A stretch of DNA of 64,000 nucleotides. Source: Primula veris. Its lineage: Eukaryota > Streptophyta > Magnoliopsida > Ericales > Primulaceae. A program made the translations under genes and the position numbers. The notes under the pieces are model-generated. The model was given only the letters and a program-made list of their open reading frames with translations. It ran no database searches and had not been told where the DNA came from. This document shows, piece by piece, positions 1 to 11,908 of this stretch. Location: the NCBI GenBank assembly GCA_963682055.1, contig OY821742.1, forward strand, positions 8,331,816 through 8,395,815, written 5' to 3'. The stretch's first letter is position 1. Each line of letters opens with the position of its first letter.

Positions 1-99
1 GCAATCCCACTATTTTTTTTCTGAAACAACCACTCATTGATTATTGATAAACAGAAATGCCAACTTTGAGTTGACAAATTTAACAACGATTGAGGTTAC

Positions 100-107
100 T
101 ATAAATA
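100..107 (+). promoter_or_regulatory. TATA box of peroxidase copy 1
   Basis: TATAAATA lies 65 bp before the ATG at 172. Copy 2 has TATATATA at the equivalent place (31451-31458). A TTGAC W-box core lies just upstream near 72-76 in both copies; WRKY control is only an inference. The 5' UTR of copy 2 is about 9 bp shorter. Confidence 0.6.
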
Positions 108-171
108 CAATGTTTTATGTGGTAACATTGCATAAGTAGCTGGAACAATTGTTCTCCAAAGTACAAAATCA

Positions 172-2023
172 ATGGCATCACAAAAGCTTTTCTTAGTTCT
201 AATGTTTCAATTGTTACTTGTTCCTCTTGCGTTTGGGGCATATACAAAATTGAAGTTTGGGTATTATGAAGAAAAATGCCCATCTCTTGAGCACATTGTT
301 AGGCAAACCACTGCCAAATACATTTATACAACTCCGACTCTAGCTGCGCCTTTACTCCGTATGCAGTTCCATGACTGCTTTGTTAACGTATGTAACTATT
401 TATACACATGCGTACATTTTTATTCATTTATGTATCTCATTTTCGTCCATCTTGGTGCCTTTTGCCATGTATTGCTTAGTTAAGTAGTTATTACAGTTTA
501 CAAACTATTTATAGATACTTTCTCGTGTTCACTTGATCGACTTTGCAGAAGCTAGTAGGTTGCGTCGTTCGGTGATTTACATTTTCTGGGGATTTTAATG
601 AGAATTTTAAACATGCTCTTTAATTTTTATAGAGCACAATTTTTTCCTGAAATTATGGCAATAGTCAATAGTAAGTCCTGAAAAAAACATTTGGAGAATT
701 TTTAGAGAGGGGAGGGACCCTACTTCTTAAACTTTAAGGTGTTTAAGTTGCACCTTGAAGGCCGTGGATTTTCATAAACAAAAATAAAAATTCATTGCAT
801 TGCACTTGGTTTTTAAAAATATAAAAAAATGTCAAACTATTCTAACTGTGGACACTATTTTTCCGGCAGGGATGTGACGCTTCTTTACTACTAAACTCGA
901 CAAAGAACAATGTGGCAGAAAAAGATTCAGGACCAAACTTGTTCCTAAGAGGATATCAAGTAATCGACGCTGCCAAAGCTGCCGTCGAGAAGGCATGCCC
1001 GAGATTAGTGTCTTGTGCTGACATCCTCTCCTTGGTGGTTCGCGACGCTATATCATTGGTAAATACTATAACCCAATTTTCATATATATACGAATCTTTG
1101 TAAATAAAAATACAATTTTTAAATCTACATTTTGTATATAACTCTCGACAAATTTGATTTTAACATTGCAGATTCATGGTCCCTTTTGGGAAGTAGAATT
1201 GGGTCGTCGAGATGGAAAGGTTTCAAGCGCAGCCCAGGCTTTAGCTAACCTTCCTGGTTCTAATTCTGACATCAGTACACTCAAATCTTTGTGGAAGTCT
1301 AAAGGATTGTCTTCAAAAGACCTAGCAGTTCTATCAGGTAGAAACAAAGTTATAATCTAAGTTATAATTATGCAAGGGTATAATTTAGCAATTGTCATAT
1401 AACTTTCCTTAGTTAATATGTGTAGTTCTTGAAAAATTTAGGAAGTTTTGGCATCTACAATGATCGATATCACGATATATATGCTAGCATAAAAAAAACG
1501 GTGCAAACCTTACTGATTTGATCCAACTTTTTTTGTTCTCGATAACAATCATAAGTATCCAAAGTAACTAACCATTAACTTAAATTTGTTGAATTTTTTT
1601 ATAGGAGCTCACACCATAGGCATTGGACATTGCTTCCTCTTTACCAACCGGTTGTACAACTTCACCGGAAAAGGCGATACTGACCCTTCCTTAGACTCAA
1701 AATACATCCCTTTCTTGAAGAATAAATGCAAACCTACGGCAGTACCAGACTTGAAAACCTTTGTCGAAATGGACCCTGGAAGCTTCAAATCATTTGATAC
1801 CAGTTACTATAGTCTTGTTGCTAAAAGGAGAGGTTTGTTCAGATCCGACGCTGCTCTTCTAGATGATTCAGAGACAAGAGCGTATGTGAAACTTCAAGCT
1901 TCGACGTCAGGGTCTACTTTCTATAAGGATTTCGGGGAATCCATGATTCAGTTGGGTCGGGTCGGAGTTCTCACTGGCAAAGCTGGTGAAATCAGGAAGA
2001 AGTGTTCTTTAGTTAATTATTGA
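172..2023 (+). CDS. Class III peroxidase, copy 1 (four exons, intact)
   Basis: Secreted heme peroxidase using H2O2 to oxidise phenolics in the cell wall or vacuole. Exons are 172-387, 870-1058, 1172-1337 and 1605-2023, total 990 nt, 329 aa plus stop; all junctions keep frame and use GT-AG. The ATG opens a hydrophobic signal peptide (MASQKLFLVLMFQLLL, likely cut after PLAFG). Distal site RMQFHDCFV with catalytic Arg, Phe and His; proximal heme ligand in LSGAHTIG. Eight conserved Cys are visible (EEKCP, HDCF, GCDAS, KACP, VSCAD, GHC, NKCK, KKCS), enough for the four family disulfides. Length and the three-intron layout are the classic family pattern; overall resemblance is to the RCI3/PRX3-like group. 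Intron 1 is 482 bp. I see no lesion, so it is probably functional. Polyadenylation signals AATAAA lie near 2110-2200. Confidence 0.93.
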
Positions 2024-2325
2024 GTTTTCCGTCCAGTCTTTTTAATTTCGGTTGTCGTGTTTCTTTGATTTCATGTTTGATTGCATTTATTGGGTTATTT
2101 GTTTCATTAAGTAATAAATTGTATGTTTAAGAGTGCATGAGAGATATGAAGTTAAGGGCATATGCTACTGTAACTCATTCCCTCATACTCTCTTAATAAA
2201 AGATGCATTTTCTGTAAAATTAATTTATATTCCTGGTAGGAGTCAATATATAAAGGGTACTTGATTTCAGAGATGTGTTACTGTAACTCATTTTCTCATA
2301 TATACTTTCTTTATTAGAAAATGCA

Positions 2326-2574
2326 TGATAAATTCGTCATTCTAGCTCTATTCTAGAAAGAGAAAACGAAAATTTAGAATGAAATGATATATTTTCATTA
2401 ACCAGTAAAACTTGTTACACGCAGTATAAGTAACTGCTTCTAACTAACTGCCAGGTCAGCACAATTAGCAGTCAATCAATATATTTACTTCTAATTTCAA
2501 ATTAGTCCACTGACTATAGAAAGTAACAAATAAAACTATAAACTAACTACAACTTAGTTACATCAATCTTAACA
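2326..2574 (-). repeat. 3' LTR of copia A
   Basis: 249 bp, TG...CA ends. Matches 7317-7558 except for several substitutions and small indels, for example a duplicated gcttctaacta stretch here and an extra tattttata stretch in the other LTR. Confidence 0.9.
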
Positions 2575-2617
2575 GGCCCCCTCAAGATGAAGAGGATTGA
2601 GTGGCTAAATTCAAAAC

Positions 2618-5600
2618 TCACAACTTGGATAGCAGAAAATGGAACACCTTTGAAGAGAGTGGCTTGGTCATTATATCAGCTAATTGATGAGAGGAATAAA
2701 CGTGCAAGAGATGAATCAAACCAGATTGTATTTTATCTCTGATAAAGTGACAATCAATTTCAACATGTTTGGTTCTCTCATGATTCACAGGGTTTGCTGC
2801 TAGTGATAGAGCGGTCTTGCTATCACTATATAACAGAACAGATCCATCATGAACTATACCAAAATCCTTAATCAATTGTAGTAGCCAAATCATTTCACAA
2901 CTAACTTATGTTATTGCCCTATATTCTGCTTCTGCAGAGCTATGAGAAACTGTAGCTTGCTTCTTACTTTTCCAAGAGATCAAGGAATCTCCTAAGTAAG
3001 TGCAGTACCATGTAATGGACCTTCTTGTCTCTATACATAGGCCCAATCAGCATCACAAAATCCCTTTAAAATTAGATTATTTGATAAGGGAAGAACAAAC
3101 CTTGAGCAAGGCTGCGTTTAATATATCTAAGTACCCTTAGAGCAGCATTGTAGTGATTCACACAAGGAGCACTAATAAACTGACTCAATGTGTCACCACA
3201 TACGCTATGTCAGGACGAGTTATAGTGAGGTAAAGTAGCCTCCCTATTAGCCTTCTATATTCACCAACATTGTCCAAAAGTGCAGAATCATTCTTAGAAA
3301 GCTTTATATTAGTCTCCATTGGGAATGTAACATGTTTACAACCCAAATGCCATGTATCTTCTAGTAATTCTAGAGCATACTTCCTTTGACATAGATAAAT
3401 CTCATCTTCAGACCTTGCTATTTCCAAACCCAAAAAATATTTCAGTTTTCCCAACTCTTTTATATTGAAAATCTCATTCAGAAATACCTTCACAGCAGTT
3501 ATAAGGGACAAAGAAGCACTAGCCAATATGATATCATCCACATAGACCAAGATAATAATATAGTGATTACCTTGATGCAGAGTAAATAGAGAATTATCTG
3601 CATAAGATTGGTTGAAACCAAATTTCACCAAAGCACTAGAACGTTTACTAAACCACTGTCTACTTGCCTGCTTAAGGCCATAAAGTGACTTATGCAACTT
3701 GCACACTTTAGTATAACCCTCTTTTATATAGCCAGGAGGTGGATACATATAGACCTCCTCCTCTAGATCTCCATGAACAAAAGCATTGTTAGCGTCTAGC
3801 TATTCTAAATGCCATCCCTTAGTTGCTACTAATGCTAACAAACGCCTAACACTAGTTAGTTTAGCAACATGGCTAAAAATGCCCTCAAAATCAACTCCCT
3901 CTAGTTGTGTATAGCCCTTAGCCACTAGTATTGCCTTAAACCTCTCTATAGATCCATCAGCTTTATATTTAACCATATATACCCATTTACAACCTATAGG
4001 TCTCTTGCCTTTAGGTAAATCAACCAAACTCCATGTTTCATTATCTTCTAAAGCAGCTATTTCATAATTCATAGCAGTCATCCATTTTGGGTTTTGAGCA
4101 CCAATATTAAAAGAAGAAGGCTCTATTTTATATAAGAAATGGCTGCACAAAAGTTTTTATAAGAAGTGGAGAACTTATCATAAGAAAGATATTGATGTAG
4201 GTCATAAGGATAAAGATCATGTGCACCATCAATAGCAGCACAATGATAATCCTTTAACCAAACAGTCTTAACTCTAGACCTATTACTTGGTTGTCTACCA
4301 CATTTTGCATGAAAACATGTTCTTCATGGAGTTTATATCATTATCCCCATCATTATTCCCATCATTATTAAGAGAAATGTCTTCATGAGTAGAGTTAGAA
4401 TTGGCATCATTATGAGTGTCAAAATTTGGTGAATTATTACCAATATGATCACTTCTTTCACTACTTACCCTTTCTTCATTTAAAAAAGTAGTAGTGCCAA
4501 TCACAAACTGATGACTAGAAATACAAGGTTGAGGAGCAAGCTTAGAACAATAATAAGGGAAAATATTATCATAGAAATGAACATCCTTTGATATAAAAAA
4601 TTCATGAGTAGTAAGATCCATCAACTTATAACCTTTAGTGGCATAGCCATAACCTAAAAATACACATTTCCTAGCTCTAGGATCAAATTTCTTTCTATCT
4701 CTTGATAATGTAGAGGCATATGCTAAGCAACCAAACACTCTAAGGTGTTGATAAAATGAATGTTTTTGGAAAAGTACCTGAAAGAGGTCTTTCCATTCAA
4801 AAGTGTGGAAGGAAGCCTGTTAATTATATATGCTACTGCTAGCACACATTCACCTCAGAAAGTTGTTGGAAAATTTGATTGAAAACGCAATCCCCTAGCC
4901 ATATTAAGCAGGTGATGGTGCTTCCTTTCCACTATGCCATTCTTTTGTGAGGTCTCTACACAACTTGTCTGATGTATAATTTCTTTAGTATTATAGAAAG
5001 TAACCATTTTGAACTCCATACCATTTTCTGTTCTAATTATCTTTACTTTCTTATCAAACTGTGTTTGAACCATTTCCACAAAATTAGCAACAAGAAAACT
5101 AGTTTCTGATTTATTCTTCATAAGGAAAATCCATGTACAGCTTGAGAAGTCATCCACAATAGTTAAGAAGTATGAATAAGCAGCATCTTGTGTCTTACAA
5201 TAAGGTCCGCATATATCCATATGAACTAGCTCAAAAACACAAGTAGTTTTAATACTGCTCAAAGTATAACTATTTCTATGTTGCCTTGACAAATGGCAAA
5301 CATCACAGGGTCTATCACAAACTACTCCAGTGATACCAGTATCTTTATTAGCTAAAAGAGACATTACTTAAAAAGGAGCATGTCCTAGCCTTTGATGCCA
5401 TGGTAGAGAAACCAAGATAGGTGCAGCAAAACGAACACTCTTATTACTCTGTACATGGGCTGTATTTTTCAGAAAATAGAGCCATTTACTTTGCCTTGCA
5501 ATCCCAATCGTTCTCCAAGAAGCTAGGTCCTGATAGCATAGAACATTAGGCAACAATGTAGGTCTTTACTTAATTTACTTGCAGAAATAAGATTAAATCC

Positions 5601-7039
5601 AAAAGTTGGCACATATAGAACATTATCTAATTGTAGGCTAGATTCAAATTTGACTGTCCCAATATGAGTGACATTAGCAGCATTTCTATTTGCTAACAAT
5701 ACTGAAGAATTTAGTTCTCTTATTACTGTAGTCAGATAAGAGATAGATTGAACCATATGCTCATTTGCACCTGTGTCTACTAGCCATGTAGAGCTAGATG
5801 AATGACAAACAAAAGTTATATTTTTAGTTAAAAAATGGTGAGTGCTTTTACCATCTATATCAGTGTATGAGAAATTAGAATAGGCTGGTGATTCAGTCTT
5901 AGAAGGAGCCAAACTTGCTTGAGATTGAAGCATGTTGCAAAGATACTGAAACTACCCTTGATTAAAAGACATTTCATCATTTGTGGACACTTGGTTAGCA
6001 GCAGCAAAACCATTTCCCCCATTCTTTTCAACAAAACTATTTTCCCCATTCTTAGATTTCCATCCTGGTGGATAATCATGCAGTTTTCAACACTTTTCTT
6101 TTGTGTTTCTTGTTCCTCCACAATAGGTACATTTAAGAAAATTCCTCTGTGACTTATTATACTCCATTGGCATTAGAATGAGATATAGTCCTATCAGCAT
6201 TTGTAGATTGAAAACTCAATTTCTCTTTTTCATTTTCACCACTGAAAACAGATAGAGCAACATTCTCATTATACAATCTACACATATTACTCATACTCCT
6301 TTGTTTTTCTTCTTGCAGAATTAAATGATATATCTCATTCACTGGAGGCACAGGCTTCATCATTAGAATGTGCCCTCTAACAGCAGAAAAACTTTCATTC
6401 AGTCCTATCAAAAACAACATTTTGAATAACTTTTGTTCTCTGTCAAATGCCCTTTCAACAAATTTACAGCCACAACCAGCTACTATTCCACATGTACAAT
6501 GAGGTATAGGACATGCTAGGTTCAAATCAGTCCATAAACCCTCTAGCTTCATAAAAAAAAAACTCAGAAACACTCTTACTCCCTTGGCTAAAGGAATGTA
6601 AATCTTGTTGTATTTCAAATATCCTAACTTCATTTCCTTGTGCAAATCTAGTTTCTAATAATGTCCACATTTTATCAGCTGTCTCTGTGTACAAAATAGA
6701 TTGCCCAATTTCTGGAGATACAGAATTTATGATCCAGGATTGTACAATCAAGTTGCATCTTGTCCATGGTTGATATAAAGGATCCAGAATACTATTTGGG
6801 CATTTAAGGGTCCCATTAACAAACCCTAATTTATATTTAGCCCCAAGTATAATTTCCATTCCCCTCTTCCAGGTATGATAATTGGTACCATTCAGTACAG
6901 GACTAACAAGTGATATACTATTGGTATCTCCATGTTCAATATAGTCAGGAGTAGAAAAAGTATCCATGAACAAACTGTGATTAGCAGTTCCAAAACTAGG
7001 TATTCGAGTATTAGAACTGGGTGTAGGTATATTATCCAT
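2618..7039 (-). pseudogene. Copia A gag-pol remnants
   Basis: Read on the minus strand from 7039 down. A gag domain (LNGTNYHTW near its start) lies at about 7039-6157. The protease has STWLVDTGANEHM near 5790-5760. The integrase GAG-pre region has LPWHQRLGH, followed by a core with MDICGP, RTENG (where RSDNG is usual, so the second catalytic Asp appears as Glu) and GIVERKH. The RT region (about 4150-3185) has the catalytic VYVDDI. RNase H runs 2893-2618 (SDSKTALSLA, HVEIDCHFI). Stops and frame changes separate the blocks, so no intact polyprotein remains. The exact copia lineage was not determined. Confidence 0.85.
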
Positions 7040-7316
7040 TGTAAAACTAGGTTAATTTCAGAAAACTTCAATTCTTCAACAAAGAGGCAAGATTTATCCA
7101 ATAAACCCAAATGTGACCTACATAATAGGATTAAATCGCCGAATTGAGATAATAGTTGAATAGAAAATAGAAAATTACCTTCAATCGCGATCGTAACAAG
7201 AAATCAAAGAACCAGTAGAAGAAGAGAATACCCAAATACAAAGAAAAACCGACTTAAAATCACCTCTTTTAAGTCAATAATCGTAGCGGAAAGAGCTTAA
7301 TTCAGCTCTGATACCA

Positions 7317-7558
7317 TGATAAATTCGCCATTCTAGCTCTATTCTAGAGAGAGAAAACGAAAATTGAGAATGAAATGATATATTTTATATTTTCATTAAC
7401 CAGTAAAACTTCTTACACGCAGTATAAGTAACTGCCAGGTCAGCACAATTAGCAGCCAATCAGTATATTTACTACTAATTACAAATCAGTCCACTGACTA
7501 TAGAAAGTAACAGATAAAACTATAAACTAACTACAACTTAGTTACATCAATCTTAACA
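7317..7558 (-). repeat. 5' LTR of copia A (shared LTR)
   Basis: 242 bp. It is followed at 7559 by sequence matching 2575 onward, so this LTR also acts as the 3' LTR of a truncated second element unit. Confidence 0.9.
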
Positions 7559-7795
7559 GGCCCACTCAAGATGAAGAGGATTGGGTGGCTAAATTTAAAA
7601 CTCACATCTTGGATAGCAGAAAATGAAACACCTTTGAAGAGAGTGGCTTGGTCATTATATCAGCTAATTTATGAGAGGAATAAATGTGCAAGAGATGAAT
7701 GAAACCAGATTGTACTTTATCTCTGATAAAGTGACAATCAATTTCAACATGTTTGGTTCTCTCATGATTCACAGGGTTTGCTGCTAGTGATAGAG
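7559..7795 (-). mobile_element. Truncated second copia A unit (RNase H end)
   Basis: Closely matches 2575-2815 (polypurine tract plus the end of RNase H) in the same orientation, then breaks abruptly at 7795 into sequence shared with peroxidase copy 2. On the minus strand the arrangement is internal fragment, LTR, full internal, LTR. Confidence 0.88.
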
Positions 7796-8330
7796 AATTA
7801 GATCACTAAATCATGTTAAGTAACAAAAAATAAGAATTAGTTTATATGCATCAGTCCGATACATACAAGAAAATATAAACTTCATAATTAAAGAAAAATC
7901 ACTAGGAATAAACTCTAAATATAAGTTAAGTGAGTGACTGACTGTGAGTCATTAACAGATTAGTATTCTAATCAGTGAAATTTAATTAATCCTTGAATGA
8001 TCTAATATACTGAAATATCAATGCATGTGTCGCAAAGAAAAAACATGATAATTATTAGTAAGTTGTATTCTTTTCGATGAAATACCATGTCAAATAAACC
8101 TATAGAAAATAATATTTTCCCATTCTGCTACATGAATGTTCTCATGCTCTAAACGACCTGTTGTCTTTGCATTATAAATTTATAATAGTGAATTCAAGAC
8201 GTAGTGATATATCATATTAAAGATATACTGAAATATAATATTGTACGTGATTCTAAGGACCAAAATGTTATCGCCAAACACGTCTTTTGCATAATCTTGA
8301 TTTTGTGAATATTTTTGTCCTTTTAAACTT

Positions 8331-9138
8331 TGTTAGCTCCTACTTTGTATCACCTAATAACTTCCTTGGTTGTAACTATTTTGATAAACAACACTCAGTC
8401 ATAAATCCAATATGCTTCTAATGGTTCTTATATAAGTAACACTTTCAGTTGTAACTGAATTTTACATCTGAAAGTTTTTGACAGGCAGGTCAAGATTTCT
8501 GGGCACTTGCAGTTTGTTGATCTATGCATATTATGATAAGAATATATTTTGTGGATATGTAATCTCAGAATATATCATATGAAGATTTGCGCAGCAGAGA
8601 TTCATCTATCAAAGTCAGCATTTAAAAATCAGATTGAGAAATCAATCACGTTGAATAAACTTGGAAAGTTTATTCTTAAGAATGTTGTGTTACCTTCTTT
8701 TGTAAAGAACAATATATAAGTGCATAACAAGTCGTAGGGTTTAAGGAGGTATTCTGAACAAAAGAGTTTATTTTTTAAGAGAATACCGAGCGATTGGCTA
8801 AGAGAGATAGACTTCCGCAGGAGGCTATACTGAATAGTTGAGAGGAGTGATATCAATGGTTACATAGGCATAAACATTTAGAGTGTTATTGATATATAAG
8901 ACTTAAATACACCCCAATATTCTAATCTGAGCAAGAGCTCCGGAGAGTAGGCTAGATCAAACTCCGTTATCAAACGTGTTGTGTTCATTTCTTATTCAGT
9001 ACATTTGATCATAAAATTGCATAAACTTTTCCTGATCTAGCTTCAGTTACAACTGAGAACTGAAATCTATAAAGTTCAGTTGTAACTGAAACCAGCGTCA
9101 TTGCATCTTAGAGTATTAATGCATTTAGTTATTTAAAT
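8331..9138 (+). repeat. Single 5' LTR of a SIRE-like copia fragment
   Basis: Starts TGTTAG exactly at the end of the duplicated unit and ends near a primer binding site TGGTATCAGAG (9139-9149). It contains repeated GTTGTAACTGAA motifs and an actccgttatcaaa stretch also seen in the other copia LTRs of the window. The 3' boundary is approximate because no clean CA end is left. The partner LTR is absent. Confidence 0.7.
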
Positions 9139-9203
9139 TGGTATCAGAGTTTCACACCAGATACACGTGGTGTGGATCCTCTACTCTAAGAACTATGTAT
9201 CTT

Positions 9204-9720
9204 ATGGAACAAGGAAATTCTGGTGGAAAACCACCACTGTTAAGAGGTGCAGCAAATTATGGACTATGGAAGATTAAGATGAAGGCATACATCAAGTAGA
9301 TAGATGAGGATGCCTGGAACATGTTAGAAGATGGATGGACCCCACCAACCTTGACTGATGATGAATAAAAGGTATCAAATGTGGCCAAAACAGCTTGGAA
9401 TGTTGAACACAAGAGACAAGCTCTAGGTGACTCAAAAGTTGTGTATGCTCTCTATAATGGGGTAAGTGTAAATCTTTTTTCCTTAATCTGTCAATGTGCT
9501 AATAGTAAAAAATGCTGAAAAACTTTAGAAGTCACTTTTGAAGGAACCACTAAAGTTAAGGCCTCTACACTTCAACAGTTAGCTACTGACTTTGAGAACT
9601 TAAAAATGAAAGAAGAAGAAATTTTTGAACAATTTAATATCAGGATATGCTCTCTTGCTGGTAATGTTAAAGCATTAGGTAAAAAGATTTCTAAAAAGAA
9701 ACTTGTAAAAAAAAGTTGTT
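9204..9720 (+). pseudogene. SIRE-like gag fragment
   Basis: Translation from the ATG at 9204 gives a copia gag start (ANYGLWKIKMKAYI) with in-frame stops near 9297 and 9366. Further on, TFEGTTKVKASTLQQLATDF and EEEIFEQFNIRICSLAG (about 9534-9660) align with the gag at 36500-38137. The fragment breaks off near 9720; about 200 bp of unassigned sequence then lead to the gypsy element. Confidence 0.8.
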
Positions 9721-9923
9721 GCCATACTTGCTTGGTCTGTTCGTTTGAATTGGATTGGAGGATTGATAATGATTGCAATTTGTTTTCATATTCTTAATGA
9801 AAAACTGCAAAAGTTGATCGTTAAATGAAACAGAATTACAAGCTAGGTTTTCACTAGGAACGGACTAAAAGAAACTTGAGTGGTAATATAAGTAGAGAAT
9901 TTTTGATATAAACCCTCGCAAAT

Positions 9924-11908
9924 TGTAACGACTCGGAAATTTTGGTATTTATTATTGATTTGTACTATTTTTTGAAGTAACAGTAATGTATTGTGTAAGT
10001 GAATATATGTGAAATAAACAATGTAGTAATACATATGTAACAATAATGTTGGGTTATATTTATAATTAATTAAGAACTATGAGTACTAGACTAGTAAAGT
10101 AAATAAACTACAACTTAAACCTAGTATTAAATTATAGTTGTATTCTATTATACAGTGACACGGACATACACACGAACTCACACACAGCCGCCACATACAC
10201 ACATATATATATATATACACTCCAGAGAGAGAGATTGTCAACGGACGGGAAGAGAGAGATGACCGACGTCGACCAGTCCGTTGACCAGCCCATCGACCAG
10301 GTCTGATCTGTCGGACGATCGCAGGTGGTCGGAGGAGTTTTTGGTTTCTTTGAGCAGCGACGTCTCGGGTGTTTTGAGGTTCATTCGGAGTCCGATTTTC
10401 ACAATCAAATATATTTTCTTAATCTACTCTTCGATATCTATCTACCTGTGTAAGCCTGCTCCTCTGATTTCCACTTTTATAAAAACCCAATTTTAGGATT
10501 TTATTAATAATCCGAATTTATATAAGTTTTATTAATTCGTAGCTCGTTTTAATATCGGTAGGGACTGTTTAAGGGTGATTAGTGGGCTGTCCAGTTCTGG
10601 TTCTGATTGTTCGGTGGGTTTCGGCTTGAGTTTAGGAGTTTTGACAAACGAGCTCTCGTTTGTTTCGGTAAGGGGGAAGAAATTGATCTGATCTTTAATT
10701 GCAAAATATATATTTGTTTGCTTGTTTGAGTGTAATTTTGTGCTGAATTGATATTTATAAATTGCTTGTTTAGATGATGGTCATGTGGCACTTTATTATG
10801 CTATCAATCTTATTGCAGTGATCTGGGATTTTATTTTCAGTGATGGTTCGATTAGAGTGATAGTTTGATTAACGCGTGGTGTTAATATTGTTATTAGTTG
10901 TGACATGTGCGAGACTGATAGATGGTGGATTCCTACAGTCTAGTGTTGTGTGTGTGAGACTGATAGATGGTGGATTCCTACAGTAGTGTGGTGTGTGTGA
11001 CTGTTAGATGGTGGATTCCTACGGTCTAGTGGTTTTTGTGTGCTTGACTGATAGACGGTGGATTCCTACAGTCAAGTGAATTTCGTGTGTTTGACTGTTA
11101 GACGGTGGATTCCTACAGTCAAATGTATGGTGGATTCGCTCGTGTACTTATTTTAGATTGCGTGTGGTGTTAAATTTAAATATTTAAATTATGTAACCGT
11201 TTGATTACTGAGTATTGGGGATTATATTAATTATATTTTTATATATTTATTTCCTGATGTTAGTTTAGTGTGTTGACATGATATGTGATTTCGTGAGTTG
11301 TTGATTTTGTATTTGTCTTGTTAGAATTATGTGTGCGTGCTTTGAGGCACGCGCCGCTTTTAAAGTAAGATTGCTTTCTTACCTCCTTTCTTTTTTCTGT
11401 ACATTTTGTTCCTGGTCGATGTACAGGTATTGATCTGGCTATGAAGACGCTTAGAGTACTTGCTAGTGGTTTCGTTAACAGCTTACCCCTGGGTAGTACA
11501 TCTTAGATCTCTTATTTACATTGGGATTATTTGTTTAGTTGAACTTGGTTGGCCGATTTTTATTTATTTTAAACGATGAGATTTGTGTTGAACTGTCAGT
11601 TGGGTTGTACATCGTGTTATCATTTTAATGTTCTAGAGTTTCATTGGCAACCTTTCATTTATATGTACCGTGTGATTGTGAACAAGTTTATTTTATGGAA
11701 TAAAATAGAAACCCGAAAGTCATGCCGAAATTTATGGTTTTTCTTTAAACTCTTTTTTGTGTTCACATAAATATATCATTGGCTACCTTTAGGCCAACAG
11801 ATGTATTGAATGTGATATTCGGCATACTTTTAGTTTGCTATCTGGCTATATAGATGTGAACTGAAATGATAGGCACACACGGGTTTATCCAAAATCTGGG
11901 GCGTGACA
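9924..11908 (+). repeat. 5' LTR of gypsy gag-only element
   Basis: 1985 bp, very similar to 16025-18062. Near its 3' end a stretch present in the 3' LTR is missing and replaced by gataggcacacacggg (11869-11884), a string found again downstream at 11959-11974. Confidence 0.95.
10913..11120 (+). repeat. Five tandem hairpin units inside the 5' LTR
   Basis: Five units spaced about 41-47 bp, each GACTG(A/T)TAGA(T/C)GGTGG then ATTCCTACAGTC. The unit ends GACTGT/ACAGTC are inverted, so each can form a 5-6 bp stem. Starts near 10913, 10958, 10999, 11046 and 11093. Confidence 0.85.

Larger units (their letters stand above)
2326..7558 (-). mobile_element. Ty1/copia LTR retrotransposon A, minus strand, defective
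   Basis: About 5.2 kb. LTRs at 2326-2574 and 7317-7558 begin TG and end CA. On the minus strand the primer binding site TGGTATCAGAGC (7305-7316, initiator tRNA-Met type) abuts the 5' LTR, and a polypurine tract (rc of ggccccctc, 2575-2583) abuts the 3' LTR. Internal order gag, protease, integrase, RT, RNase H is the copia order. The coding region is broken into short ORFs by stops and frameshifts. There is no simple target duplication because further internal sequence follows the 5' LTR (7559-7795). Confidence 0.93.
1..8330 (+). repeat. Segmental duplication, copy 1 (peroxidase unit)
   Basis: This segment is near-identical to 31351-41649 across promoter, exons, introns and 3' flank, apart from the insertions. 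Homology runs 1-2323 and 7796-8330 here against 31351-32194, 39545-41025 and 41108-41649 there. It ends at 8330, exactly where a SIRE-like LTR starts. The left limit is cut by the window edge. The copies are direct, about 31 kb apart. Between 2324 and 7795 a copia element and an extra internal fragment replace 82 bp that survive in copy 2. Confidence 0.93.

Noticed and set aside
10281..10496. 71-codon frame repeated at 16385-16600
   Set aside because: Lies in the two gypsy LTRs; the duplication is the LTR pair, not a gene family.
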